A stretch of DNA of 64,000 nucleotides from positions 310,001 to 374,000 of the forward strand of contig NZ_FNTD01000004.1 of assembly GCF_900104815.1 (NCBI RefSeq). The letters run 5' to 3'. The position numbers and the translations under genes are program-made. Below, piece by piece: positions 29,930 to 38,601 of this stretch. Source of the DNA: Streptomyces misionensis. Lineage in GTDB: Bacteria; Actinomycetota; Actinomycetes; Streptomycetales; Streptomycetaceae. Each line of letters starts with the position of its first letter. Position 1 is the stretch's first letter. A model generated the notes under the pieces. The model had not been told where the DNA came from. It ran no database searches and saw nothing but the letters and a program-made list of their open reading frames with translations.

Positions 29930-30025
29930 ATGGAGTGCGAGCTCGCTGTGTGGGAGACACCCGACTTCGACGAGATCGTGGTCGCGGCCGAGGTGACCAT
30001 GTACCTCGCCCGGCTGGAGGACTAG
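29930..30025 (+). CDS. pqqA: PQQ precursor peptide
   Basis: This 31-residue peptide supplies the Glu and Tyr that are fused to make PQQ. The conserved core is AAEVTMYLARLED: Glu21 and Tyr25 have the invariant E-x3-Y spacing. GAGAGGAGGTGG lies just before ATG 29930. It directly precedes pqqB and follows the PQQ dehydrogenase. The gene is short and easily missed. Confidence 0.95.
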   Translation: MECELAVWETPDFDEIVVAAEVTMYLARLED

Positions 30026-30116
30026 CGAACGGGAGGACCAGCGGACATGCGGCGGCGCCGGAGCCGGTCCGGCGCCGCCCGGTGTCCGAACGGCCCTGAC
30101 CGAGGGAGGTGCCGAC

Positions 30117-31004
30117 GTGTTGCTGCGTGTCCTGGGGTCGGCGGCGGGGGGCGGCTCCCCGCAGTGGAACTGCGGCTGCCCGGTGTGCGCCGCGGTGCGC
30201 TCCGGAGCGGGACCCCCGCGCACCCAGTCGTCGGCCGCGGTCAGCGCCGACGGCCGCCGGTGGTTCCTGCTCAACGCCTCGCCGGACGTGCGTGCCCAGA
30301 TCGAGGACTTCCCCGGGCTGCGTCCGCACGACGGCCGCACGACGCCCCTGGAGGCGGTGCTGGTCACCGATGCCGAGCTGGACCACACGCTCGGCCTGTT
30401 GCTGCTGCGCGAGGCCCGCGCCCTGCGGCTGTACGCCACGCCCGCCGTGCACAAGGTCCTGTGGGACGGCACCGGGGTCCTGCGGACCCTGGAGCGCTAC
30501 TGCCCGGTGGAGTGGCGTGCGGTGCTGCCCGGCGCCGACCTGGCCCTGGCGGACGGGCTGTCCTGCCGCGCGTTCGACGTCCCCACCACCAAGCGCGCCC
30601 GGTTCGGGGCCAGGGCCGACCACGGGCGGGTGGTGGGCTACCGGCTGACCGACGAGCGCGACGGCGGGACGCTGGTGTACCTGCCGGGGGTGCAGGCGCT
30701 GACCCGGGCGCTGCGCAGGGAGATCGAGGGCTGCGGTTGCCTGCTGGTCGACGGGACCTGCTGGCGCGACGACGACCTCGTACGGCTCGGACTGGCCGGC
30801 AAGACGTCCCGCGAGATGGGCCATCTGCCCATGGACGGCCCGGACGGCAGCCTGGCGCTGCTGTCCTCGCTGGGCGTGGGCCGGGTGGTGTTCGTGCACA
30901 TGAACAACACCAATCCGGTCCTCCTCGACGGCACGCCCGAGCGGCGTACCGTGGAGGAGTACGGCATGGAGGTTGCCATGGACGGCCTTGAGGTCCGGGT
31001 GTAG
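30117..31004 (+). CDS. pqqB: PQQ biosynthesis protein PqqB
   Basis: This 295-residue metallo-beta-lactamase-fold oxygenase of PQQ synthesis hydroxylates the tyrosine ring of the cross-linked precursor. It shows the structural zinc cysteines (NCGCPVC), the LNASPDV strand, the metal site TDAELDHTLGL and the C-terminal VFVHMNNTNPVL. GTG 30117 follows GAGGGAGG. It is followed closely by pqqC. Confidence 0.95.
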   Translation: MLLRVLGSAAGGGSPQWNCGCPVCAAVRSGAGPPRTQSSAAVSADGRRWFLLNASPDVRAQIEDFPGLRPHDGRTTPLEAVLVTDAELDHTLGLLLLREARALRLYATPAVHKVLWDGTGVLRTLERYCPVEWRAVLPGADLALADGLSCRAFDVPTTKRARFGARADHGRVVGYRLTDERDGGTLVYLPGVQALTRALRREIEGCGCLLVDGTCWRDDDLVRLGLAGKTSREMGHLPMDGPDGSLALLSSLGVGRVVFVHMNNTNPVLLDGTPERRTVEEYGMEVAMDGLEVRV

Positions 31005-31008
31005 TGCC

Positions 31009-31710
31009 GTGACGGCGACAGCGACCACGGTGACGGGCGAGGACGGGTTCGTCGAGGCGTTGCGGGCCCATTCGCGGCGCTACCACGACCAGCATCCGTT
31101 CCACGTCCGGATGAACGCCGGTGAGCTGAGCCGCCGGCAGATCCGGGGCTGGGTGGCCAACCGCTTCTACTACCAGGAGAACATCCCCCGCAAGGACGCC
31201 GCGATCCTGTCCAACTGCCCCGACCCGGAGGTCCGCCGCCGCTGGGTCCGGCGGATCCTGGACCATGACGGCACCGCCGCGGGCGAGGGCGGCATCGAGG
31301 CGTGGCTGCGGCTGGGCGAGGCCGCCGGGCTGACCCGGGCGGAGATGCTGGACCACCGGCATCTGGTGCCCGGGGTGCGGTTCGCGGTCGACGCGTACGT
31401 GAACTTCGCCCGGACCCGGCCGTGGGTGGAGGCGGTCGCCTCCTCGCTCACGGAGATGTTCGCGCCGGATCTGATGGCGGCGCGGCTCGCCGGGTTCGAG
31501 CGGTGGTACCCGTGGATCGCCCCGGAGGGCCTGGCCTACTTCCGGGCCCGGCTGGAGCAGGCTCCCCGGGACTGCGAGCACGCCCTGGAGGTGGTCACCA
31601 CGCACTGCGTCTCCGCCGAGTCCCGGGCGCGCGCCGTCGACGCGCTGTCGTTCAAGTGCGACGTCCTGTGGTCCCTGATGGACGCCGTGGACCAGGCCTA
31701 CCCGGAGTGA
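31009..31710 (+). CDS. pqqC: Pyrroloquinoline-quinone synthase PqqC
   Basis: This 233-residue cofactorless oxidase carries out the last ring closure and eight-electron oxidation to PQQ. Typical helices are YHDQHPFHVRMNAGEL, QIRGWVANRFYYQENIPRKD and LDHDG. Also present are the active-site His in TTHCVSAESR and the C-terminal DVLWSLMDAVD. A GTG at 31009, four bases after the pqqB stop, is the likely start. The stop overlaps pqqD by GTGA if pqqD starts at 31707. Confidence 0.95.
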   Translation: MTATATTVTGEDGFVEALRAHSRRYHDQHPFHVRMNAGELSRRQIRGWVANRFYYQENIPRKDAAILSNCPDPEVRRRWVRRILDHDGTAAGEGGIEAWLRLGEAAGLTRAEMLDHRHLVPGVRFAVDAYVNFARTRPWVEAVASSLTEMFAPDLMAARLAGFERWYPWIAPEGLAYFRARLEQAPRDCEHALEVVTTHCVSAESRARAVDALSFKCDVLWSLMDAVDQAYPE

Positions 31711-31715
31711 CGATC

Positions 31716-32030
31716 ATGGACCCGACCCCTGTCACCAGGACCCGGCCGAGCACCGTCGAGGTGTCCGGCACGGACCGGCCGCGGCCGGCGCGCCACGTAC
31801 GGCTGGACTACTCCCGCACCAGGCAGTGCCGGATCCTGCTGCACCCGGAGGCGGTGGTGGTGCTCAACGGCACCGGCGCCGCCGTCCTCGAACTGTGCGA
31901 CGGGCGGCACACCGTGGCCGAGATCGTGAGCGAGCTGGGCACGCGCTACCGGAGCGTGCCCGAGGAGGAGGTAGCGCGGTTCGTGGGCCGGCTCGTCGCC
32001 CGGCACTGGCTGGAGCTGACCGATGGATAG
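31716..32030 (+). CDS. pqqD: PQQ peptide chaperone PqqD
   Basis: This 104-residue RiPP recognition element binds PqqA and presents it to PqqE. It shows the usual winged fold: VRLDYSRTRQCRILLHPEAVVVLNGTGAAVLELCDG, TVAEIVSELGTRY and the C-terminal FVGRLVARHWLEL. ATG 31716 has CGGAG upstream; a GTG at 31707 overlapping the pqqC stop is the alternative. The end overlaps pqqE by 8 bases. Confidence 0.92.
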   Translation: MDPTPVTRTRPSTVEVSGTDRPRPARHVRLDYSRTRQCRILLHPEAVVVLNGTGAAVLELCDGRHTVAEIVSELGTRYRSVPEEEVARFVGRLVARHWLELTDG

Positions 32031-33123
32031 CCCGTTCGGACTGCTCGCCGAGCTGACCTACCGCTGCCCGCTGGCCTGCCCGTACTGCTCCAACCCGCTG
32101 AACCTGGCCGACTACCGGGACGAGTTGACGACGCCCGACTGGATGCGGGTACTGACCGAGGCGGCCGATCTCGGCGTGCTGCAGTGCCATCTGTCGGGCG
32201 GGGAACCGCTGCTGCGGCGGGACCTGCCGGAGATCGTGGCGCACGCCCATCTGCTGGGCCTCTACACCAATCTGATCACCAGCGCGGTCGGGTTCTCCCG
32301 GCCCCGGGCGGAGCTGCTGCGGACCGCGGGCCTGGACCATGTGCAGGTCAGCATCCAGGCCGACGAGCCGGCCCGGTCCGACCGGATCGCCGGGGTGCCG
32401 TCCTTCCGGCGCAAGGTCGAGGCGATGGGCCTGGTCAAGGAGCTGGGCTGGCCGCTCACCATGAACGTGGTGCTGCACCGGTACAACATCGGCCATGTCG
32501 CCGAGGTGCTCGCCCTTGCCGAGGAGGTGGGCGCGGACCGGGTGGAGCTGGCCAACACCCAGTACTACGGCTGGGCGTGGCGCAACCGCGCCGCGCTGCT
32601 GCCGAGCCGGGCCCAGCTCGCGGCGGCCGAGGAGGTCGTACGGGCCGCGCTCGAACGGCTGCGGGACCGCATGGAGATCGTCTACGTCCTCCCCGACTAC
32701 TACAGCCGCTATCCCAAGCCCTGCATGGGCGGGTGGGCGTCCCGGCAGCTGACCGTGACACCGAACGGCGACGTCCTGCCCTGCCCGGCCGCGCAGTCCC
32801 TGCCGCTGCCGCGGGCCAGTGTGCGGGAGGAGTCGCTGGGGCGGATCTGGGCCGAGGCGCCGGTGATGAACGCGTTCCGGGGCACCGACTGGATGCCGGA
32901 GCCCTGCCGCGGTTGCCCCCGCCGGGAGGTGGACTTCGGCGGCTGCCGCTGCCAGGCCTTCCTCCTCACCGGCGACCCGGCCCGCACCGACCCGGTGTGC
33001 CATCTGTCGCCGGACCACGAGCTGGTCGAACGGGCGGTGGCCGCCGCCAACTCCGGTCGGCGGGCGGCGGATCCGGCGCTGGTCCCGCGCCCGCACCAGG
33101 CCCGGCGACCGGTCCGCCGCTGA
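32023..33123 (+). CDS. pqqE: PqqA peptide cyclase (radical SAM) PqqE
   Basis: This 366-residue radical SAM/SPASM enzyme forms the carbon-carbon bond between Glu and Tyr of PqqA. The SAM cluster motif CPLACPYC lies near residues 12-19, and the SGGEPLLRRDL strand binds SAM. The auxiliary cluster cysteines are in the C-terminal third (CMGGW, CPAAQS, CRGCPRREVDFGGCRCQ, PVCHL). It overlaps pqqD by 8 bases, closing a compact operon. No pqqF/G protease is present, so PqqA trimming must use a protease elsewhere. Confidence 0.95.
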   Translation: MDSPFGLLAELTYRCPLACPYCSNPLNLADYRDELTTPDWMRVLTEAADLGVLQCHLSGGEPLLRRDLPEIVAHAHLLGLYTNLITSAVGFSRPRAELLRTAGLDHVQVSIQADEPARSDRIAGVPSFRRKVEAMGLVKELGWPLTMNVVLHRYNIGHVAEVLALAEEVGADRVELANTQYYGWAWRNRAALLPSRAQLAAAEEVVRAALERLRDRMEIVYVLPDYYSRYPKPCMGGWASRQLTVTPNGDVLPCPAAQSLPLPRASVREESLGRIWAEAPVMNAFRGTDWMPEPCRGCPRREVDFGGCRCQAFLLTGDPARTDPVCHLSPDHELVERAVAAANSGRRAADPALVPRPHQARRPVRR

Positions 33124-33133
33124 GCCCCCGGGG

Positions 33134-33379
33134 TCACCGGGAGGGGCGGGCGGGCACGAACAGGCTGAGCCGGTAGGTCGTCGGGTGCGCCAGGCGTCCG
33201 CACAGGGTGTCGACGCGGGTCGTCGACCAGTCGGTCGGCTCCGGCCCGGCACGCAGCCGGCGCAGGTACGCCTGCCACTCGGCCCGGTCCTGGGTCTCGA
33301 AGACCACCTGCCAGTGCCCCGCACCCGATCCGCCACCCGCGGCCTGCTGCCGCCGCTTCCTCTTCCGCTGCCCTGGCAC
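33134..33379 (-). CDS. Small conserved hypothetical protein
   Basis: A peptide of about 81 residues has a basic N-terminus (RKRKRR) and a folded core: WQVVFETQDRAEWQAYLRRL, then PTDWSTTRVDTLCGRL and a TYRLSLFVP strand. It has the coding pattern of a real gene and converges on pqqE. The start is uncertain: GTG 33379 is used, and a TTG at 33415 would add 12 residues. I do not recognise a function. Confidence 0.5.
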   Translation of the reverse strand: MPGQRKRKRRQQAAGGGSGAGHWQVVFETQDRAEWQAYLRRLRAGPEPTDWSTTRVDTLCGRLAHPTTYRLSLFVPARPSR

Positions 33380-33452
33380 CGCCCCAGCATTCCCGTCCCG
33401 GCACCACCGCGGCAACTCCGTCGCTCACGTACACCGGGCCGGGAACCGGGGC

Positions 33453-33992
33453 CTACCCTCCGTACACCAGCGGCAGTGCCACCGCGGCGAGGATCAGGGT
33501 GATGCCGCTGAGCAGGTCCGAGCGGATGCGGATGAGGCGGGCGGCGGCGCGGCCGAGGCGCAGGCCGAGCAGGGACATTCCCGCGGTGATGACGCCGAAG
33601 GTGGCGGCCGACAGCCATGGGGAGAGCCCGAGGATGCCGAGACTCGCCCCGGCGATCAGATTGTCCAGGCTCAGGGACAGCGGGATGCCGAACAGCGCCC
33701 AGGGGTGGTCCAGTTCGTCCGGCTCGGGGTGGCGCAGGGACGAGATGACCAGGTAGAGGCCGTAGCCGCCGAGCGCGGCCGCGCCCACCACGTCGGCGAC
33801 ACCGCCGACGGTCTCCCCGATCTCGTGACCGACCAGCAGCCCGACCAGGGGCATCACCGCGTCCCACAGGCCGAAGGTCAGCGCGACCTGCACCGCGCGC
33901 CGCAGACCGAAGGGGACGGTGCCGAGCGCGATCGATACCCGGAAATTGTCGAGACTGAGAACGAAACCCAGGCCCAGCATTTCCCAGACCAT
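33453..33992 (-). CDS. MntP-like manganese/metal efflux membrane protein
   Basis: This 179-residue protein has six hydrophobic helices arranged as an inverted repeat. Each half carries the family motif: SLDNFRVSIALG near residue 13 and SLDNLIAGASLG in the second half. MntP exports Mn(II). The aspartates in both motifs are the cation site. There is no clear ribosome binding site before ATG 33992, but TATAGG lies 9 bases upstream, consistent with a leaderless transcript. It lies just after the PQQ locus, so a link to the metal used by the dehydrogenase is conceivable but unproven. Confidence 0.75.
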   Translation of the reverse strand: MVWEMLGLGFVLSLDNFRVSIALGTVPFGLRRAVQVALTFGLWDAVMPLVGLLVGHEIGETVGGVADVVGAAALGGYGLYLVISSLRHPEPDELDHPWALFGIPLSLSLDNLIAGASLGILGLSPWLSAATFGVITAGMSLLGLRLGRAAARLIRIRSDLLSGITLILAAVALPLVYGG

Positions 33993-34203
33993 GTTCAAAA
34001 GCCTATACCGGGCGGCTCGCCGGGGATATCCGACGGACCCGCGACCGTGACCGCGGACTGCGCGGCGTTCGAGGGAGCGTGCGGGGCACACCCGCACGAT
34101 CGTCCTGCCCCCTGCCCGAGCCGGACCCCGCGCGGCTCCGTATCCTGCTCGAACGGCTCGGAGGGAAGGCCGAGGTTGCTGTGAGGGATCGGGGGGTGCG
34201 GCG

Positions 34204-34734
34204 GTGCGCCTGATCGCGATGGAGGCGGCGCGGCACGACTGGGCGGGCATGCGGTGCGGGTGCGGTGGCTTTGCCGGTCACCTCGCCGGGGATCTGACGG
34301 CCGTCGCGGCGGCCGGGCCCGGCCCGGAACCGGACGTCGGCCTCGAAGGGCACGTCTGGTCCCCGGTCACTTTGTGGGAGCCGGCGCCCGCGGTGGTGTC
34401 CGTCGCCCTGGCCGCCCTCGCGGACGACGTCGCGCCGGTGGTCCGGGAGTGGTTCCTGCGGCAGTTGCAGTACCTGGTGACCGGCGAGGGGACCGATCCC
34501 TCGTCCGCGCGGCGGGGGATCGATCTGCCGGAACGCTGCCGGGACCTGGCCGTGCAAGGTCTGTGGCTGCTCTACGCGGAGGTGATGTCGAACCGGTCCC
34601 TCGGTGCGGTCGGCAGCGCGTTCGAGATCATCACGGTGCTGGAGCCCGACAGGGCCCGTCTGGAGCGGGTCCGGGAGATCGCGGCCGGCTGGCTGCCGGT
34701 GTGCTGCCGGACCGGTCTGTGCGACGACCGGTAG
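34204..34734 (+). CDS. Hypothetical protein
   Basis: This 176-residue soluble protein is unrecognised. The N-terminus has a CGCGGF cluster. The centre is helical (VSVALAALADDVAPVVREWFLRQLQYLV), and the C-terminal half continues helical with a cysteine-rich end (VCCRTGLC). The arrangement looks like an all-helical HEAT-like or immunity-type protein, but that is only an impression. GTG 34204 is the most upstream sensible start. Confidence 0.65.
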   Translation: MRLIAMEAARHDWAGMRCGCGGFAGHLAGDLTAVAAAGPGPEPDVGLEGHVWSPVTLWEPAPAVVSVALAALADDVAPVVREWFLRQLQYLVTGEGTDPSSARRGIDLPERCRDLAVQGLWLLYAEVMSNRSLGAVGSAFEIITVLEPDRARLERVREIAAGWLPVCCRTGLCDDR

Positions 34735-34758
34735 GCCCTCGCCGGCCCCGGTCCGGCT

Positions 34759-35496
34759 TCAGCCCGCCGACTTCACCGTCAGATCGCCGTTCCTCGTCGA
34801 CAGGTCCAGGCGGTATCGGCCCGTGGGGTCGTCCTGGAACGCCATTTTCTTGTCGCCGTTGAAGTCGTCGGCGGAGATCCGGTACGCGGCGCGCGGGACG
34901 GTGACCGTGAGACCGCCGCTGGTGGTGCGGGCCTTGATGTTCTGCGGGGTGGCCGTCTGGATGGTCACCTCGCCGTTCGAGGTCTGGGTGTCGATGTCGC
35001 CGCCCCTGGCGTTCTTGACGGTGACGTCCCCGTTGGAGGTGCGCAATCTGACCGAGCCCGTCGCGTCGCGCACCGCGATCTCGCCGTTGCTGGTGTGCAC
35101 GTCGACCGCGGCGACGTCGGTCAGCGACAGGCTGCCGTTGGAGGTGCCGCCCGCGACCGGCAGACCGGCGGGCGCTTTGACGACGTAGTCGACGCCGCAT
35201 TTCCTGCCGCAGCCGGAGAGCACCAGAACGCCGTCGGTCACGCGGAAGGACGTGCCGGTCGGCCTGTCGCCGCGGTAGTCGACCTTGCGGTGCACGAGGA
35301 TCGCGGAGGCGCCGGCCGAGGGTTCGACCGTCACCGAGCCGTCACCGGTGTCGAGACGGATGGCGGTGACGTTCCCCGCCACCTCGGCGTCGTCCTCGAA
35401 GGTCTTCCCGCCGAGGGCCGTGCAGGCGGTGAGCCCACCGGCGGTGAGTACGGCCGAGGCCGCTGCGACAAGGACGGGCGTCCGCAGGCCGCGCAT
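34759..35496 (-). CDS. DUF4097-type beta-helix lipoprotein
   Basis: This 245-residue exported lipoprotein has a signal peptide with the lipobox LTAC (Cys25). The mature part is a right-handed beta-helix built from repeated turns such as TSNGSLSLTDV, TSNGEIAVRDATG, TSNGDVTVKNARG and TSNGEVTIQTATP, the hallmark of DUF4097 (head GIN) proteins. A Cys pair (SGCGRKCG) probably forms a disulphide. The function is unknown; it is likely structural or adhesive on the cell surface. AGGGGGA precedes ATG 35496. Confidence 0.85.
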   Translation of the reverse strand: MRGLRTPVLVAAASAVLTAGGLTACTALGGKTFEDDAEVAGNVTAIRLDTGDGSVTVEPSAGASAILVHRKVDYRGDRPTGTSFRVTDGVLVLSGCGRKCGVDYVVKAPAGLPVAGGTSNGSLSLTDVAAVDVHTSNGEIAVRDATGSVRLRTSNGDVTVKNARGGDIDTQTSNGEVTIQTATPQNIKARTTSGGLTVTVPRAAYRISADDFNGDKKMAFQDDPTGRYRLDLSTRNGDLTVKSAG

Positions 35497-35614
35497 GAAG
35501 GTCCCCCTGGGTGAAGCGAGTCGAGTCGGTGATCAGTCGCTTCGATCCTATGCGGGCGGCCGGGGGCCGACCGTCGCGCGCACAGGTCCATGACAACCTG
35601 GCTAGGCTGGCCCG

Positions 35615-36505
35615 ATGACTGAGTTCAGCGTCCTCGGCGACACCACGGCATGGCGGCAGGACTTCGAACGGCGGCGGCGCGACTGGTACCTGGCGTCCGG
35701 GCTCGGCGAGGCCGCGGCGGCGGAGCTGCTCCGCAAGGAACGCGAGGGCTTCGACGACTGGACGGTCGTCGAGGTGACGTCCGCCGGGACCCGGGTGGGG
35801 TACGTGGCCGTGGCCGTGTCCGAGACCGACGGCATCCTCGCGGGGCGGATCGGCGACCTCCATGTCGACGCGGAGCACGAGCGGGCCGCACTGGAGTGGG
35901 CGCAGACGTGGTGCGCGGAGCGGGGAGCGCGCCGGGTGAACGTCCGGCTCGCCGGGGCCGCGGGCGAGTCGTTCGCCGGATACGCCGTGCGGGGCCAGGT
36001 GCGGGTGCGGCCCCTCGGTTCGCCACCGGAAACGGTGGACGGCGTCACGGCGCGGCCGATGACCGAGGCCGAGTACTCCGGGTGGCTCACCGCCGAGAAG
36101 GCGTCGTACATCGACGGCATCGTGCGGTCGGGCTCGATGAGCCGCGAGGAGGCCGGGCGCAAGTCGGACGACGACTTCGGCAAGCTGCTTCCCGATGGCC
36201 TGGCGACGCCCGACAACACCCTGCTGGTGCTGGAGGCGGCGGGCGAGCCGATCGGCACCGGCTGGCTCCGGCACGGGCACCTGCCGGGGGTCACCTACGG
36301 CTACTCGCTGCACGTGTACGAGGCGCACCGTGGCAAGGGGTACGGGCGGGCCGCGATGGCGGCGGGCGAGCGGACCACCCTCGCCGCGGGCGACTCGGCG
36401 CTGATGTTCACCGTGTGGGGCGGCAACGAGGTGGCCATGAACCTCTACACGAGCGCCGGCTACCGGGTCCTGGACGAACACCGGTCGACGGACCTGCCCG
36501 GCTAG
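35615..36505 (+). CDS. GNAT-family acetyltransferase with two GNAT domains
   Basis: The protein has 296 residues. The first half is a degenerate GNAT-like region (VGYVAVAVSETDGILAGRIGDLHVDAEHERAALEWA). The second half is complete, with EAHRGKGYGRAAMAAGERTTLAAG as the acetyl-CoA loop and NEVAMNLYTSAGYRVLDEH as the closing helix-strand. Such tandem GNATs resemble mycothiol synthase in layout, but signature residues are not clear enough to say so. The substrate is unknown. Confidence 0.85.
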   Translation: MTEFSVLGDTTAWRQDFERRRRDWYLASGLGEAAAAELLRKEREGFDDWTVVEVTSAGTRVGYVAVAVSETDGILAGRIGDLHVDAEHERAALEWAQTWCAERGARRVNVRLAGAAGESFAGYAVRGQVRVRPLGSPPETVDGVTARPMTEAEYSGWLTAEKASYIDGIVRSGSMSREEAGRKSDDDFGKLLPDGLATPDNTLLVLEAAGEPIGTGWLRHGHLPGVTYGYSLHVYEAHRGKGYGRAAMAAGERTTLAAGDSALMFTVWGGNEVAMNLYTSAGYRVLDEHRSTDLPG

Positions 36506-36599
36506 CGTCGGTGGGCGGGGGCGGAAGCGGCATTCGAGGGGATCGGTGCCTCCGGCCGGCGTGCGGTGACGGCCGGGGGCGGGGTGGGCCGCCGGTGTC

Positions 36600-37793
36600 T
36601 CAGTGCCGGGTGGTCCGCAGGGCGGCCAGCAGCGCGACGGCGAGGACCTGGACGGCGACGACCACCGTGACCAGCAGGGGGATCGAGTAGCCGTACAGTC
36701 CGCCCGTCAGGGCGCCGCCGACCAGGCTGCCCGCCCCGACGGCGCCGGCGAACAGGCCGTACGCGGTCGCTCGGCGCCCGGTGGGCACCAGGTCGGCGAC
36801 GGTGGCGCGCAGGGTGGACTCCTGGATGCCCATGGCGGCGCCCCACACCAGCGATCCGGCGGCCGCGACCGCCACCGTGCCGGTGAAGGCCAGGGCCGCC
36901 ACCGCGGCGGTCAGCACCGGCAGGGCGACCAGCACCCGGGGACCGATCCGGTCGTAGAGCCAGCCCGTGGCCAGTGCCGCGACCGCGTCCACCGCCATCG
37001 CCGCCGCGTACAGCACCGGCACCCACGCGGCGGTCAGCAGATGCCGTTCGACCAGGTGGTAGGAGAGCACGCCGAAGGGGGCGAAGCCGCTCGTGGTGAC
37101 CGCGGTGAAGGCGGCGTAGGTCCAAAAGGCCCTCGGCAGCCGGCCGTTGCCCGGCTCCGGTGCCGCGGCCGGTGTCTCGCGCTCGTAGTCCTGCGGGGAC
37201 GGGACCCGGGCCCGCAGCCGGAACAGCACCAGCAGTACGGCGATGCCCGGGAGGGCGAGCACCCCGAGGGCCGGCCCGTAGTCGTCGCCGGTCAGCGCGA
37301 GCACGCCGGCCACCAGCAGCGGCCCGACGAGCGCGCCGATCTGGTCCAGTGCCTCGTGGACGGCGAAGCCGCGGCCCCGGCCGGTCGCCGCGGCGGCGTG
37401 CGAGAGCAGGGTGTCCTTCGCGGGCGACCGCACCGCCTTGCCCACCCGCTCGGCGATCACCAGGACGCAGGCCGCCCACAGCACCCCGGCGACGCCCAGC
37501 AGCGGCACCGAGACGACCGTCAGGGCGTAGCCGCCGATCGCCAGCCCCCAGAAGCGGCCGGTCCGGTCGGCCAGCGGCCCGGAGACCAGCCGCAGCCCCA
37601 GCGCGGCGGCCTCACCGGCACCGGTGACCACGCCGACGAGCAGCGCGGACGCGCCCAGCGAGGCCAGCAGCGGCCCGGTGATCGAGCGGGCGCCCTCGTA
37701 CACGACGTCCGCGAGCAGGCTGACCGTGCCGAACCAGACCACGAACCGCCACGGGCTCATCCGTGCCGGTGACCGGTCCGCTTCCGCGCTCAT
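36600..37793 (-). CDS. MFS transporter (12 helices)
   Basis: This 397-residue membrane protein has about twelve helices. Helix 1 leads into VVYEGARSITGPLLASLGAS, motif A is in GPLADRTGRFWGLAIGGY and a second copy is in GWLYDRIGPRVLVALPV. The residues EGARS, KAVRSPAKDTLLS and RAVYG-like stretches resemble a common actinobacterial MFS group of unknown substrate. GAGAGG precedes ATG 37793. It has no adjacent regulator. Confidence 0.9.
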   Translation of the reverse strand: MSAEADRSPARMSPWRFVVWFGTVSLLADVVYEGARSITGPLLASLGASALLVGVVTGAGEAAALGLRLVSGPLADRTGRFWGLAIGGYALTVVSVPLLGVAGVLWAACVLVIAERVGKAVRSPAKDTLLSHAAAATGRGRGFAVHEALDQIGALVGPLLVAGVLALTGDDYGPALGVLALPGIAVLLVLFRLRARVPSPQDYERETPAAAPEPGNGRLPRAFWTYAAFTAVTTSGFAPFGVLSYHLVERHLLTAAWVPVLYAAAMAVDAVAALATGWLYDRIGPRVLVALPVLTAAVAALAFTGTVAVAAAGSLVWGAAMGIQESTLRATVADLVPTGRRATAYGLFAGAVGAGSLVGGALTGGLYGYSIPLLVTVVVAVQVLAVALLAALRTTRH

Positions 37794-37990
37794 GTGCTCG
37801 TGGCCTCTCCGCCTCGCCGCCCTCCCCTCGACCTTCCCTCGATGCGCACGGCGGGAACGTCGGGCGGGACGTACGGCCCCCGCCGGAGCGGGTCCGGGCG
37901 GCCCGCTTTGGAGGTCCGTCGGCCCCTGTCGGCGCGGGCCCCGGCGGCGTCATCGTCGTGGGGAGTCACCACGAGGCGGAGGTCTCCGTT

Positions 37991-38545
37991 ATGAGCGGCA
38001 GGCAGTGGCTGTGGCGGTGGCGGAGCAATCCGCTGCGGCGGCCAGAGGACATCGTCGAGGCCTGGATCGTGCTCGCCGTCTGGGTGTTCGTGGTGATCGG
38101 CGGCGCCGTCGCCGGGCTGGTGGTCTGCCACGGCGCGGAGCAGCGGTTCGCGCAGCAGCGCGCGCAACGGCATCCCGTCCGGGCGGTCCTGACGGCCGAC
38201 GCGCCGCACGACGTCACGGCGCGGTGGTCGGCGGACGGCCGGGTCCAGGGCTCGGTGCGCTGGACGGCGCCCGACGGCACGCGCCACGACGGGCACGCCC
38301 TGGTGGACCCGACGCTGCGCGCGGGGGCGGGGGTGCCGCTCTGGCAGGACGACCAGGGCCGGCTGACCGCCTCGGCACCCGCGAAGCCGGTCGAAGGGCA
38401 CATCGAGGCCGGCCTCCTCGCCACCGTCGCGGCCCTCGCCGCCTCCGCACCGGTCTTCGGCGCGGGCGCCCTCGCGCGCGCACGGCTCGACCGGCGCAGG
38501 ATGGCCCACTGGGACCAGGAGTGGGAGCTGGTCGGGCCTCGGTGA
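37991..38545 (+). CDS. Rv1733c-type membrane protein
   Basis: This 184-residue protein has a basic N-terminus with RSNPLRRPEDIVEAWIVL, a transmembrane helix at about 26-48, an external domain with RWTAPDGTRHDGHALV, and a second helix near 138-160. This is the layout of the Rv1733c family of actinobacterial membrane proteins, many of which belong to dormancy or stress regulons. GGAGG precedes ATG 37991. It lies within 2 kb of a universal stress protein and an Acg-like nitroreductase. Confidence 0.8.
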   Translation: MSGRQWLWRWRSNPLRRPEDIVEAWIVLAVWVFVVIGGAVAGLVVCHGAEQRFAQQRAQRHPVRAVLTADAPHDVTARWSADGRVQGSVRWTAPDGTRHDGHALVDPTLRAGAGVPLWQDDQGRLTASAPAKPVEGHIEAGLLATVAALAASAPVFGAGALARARLDRRRMAHWDQEWELVGPR

Positions 38546-38601
38546 GGCGAGGCCCAGGAACGAGACGCTGCGCTTCGGCACCGGGGCGTCGGCGCGGCCG
38601 C

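Noticed and set aside
35615..36505. Tandem GNAT protein as mycothiol synthase MshD
   Set aside because: Two GNAT domains are present, but MshD signature stretches are not recognisable and the N-terminal domain is weak.
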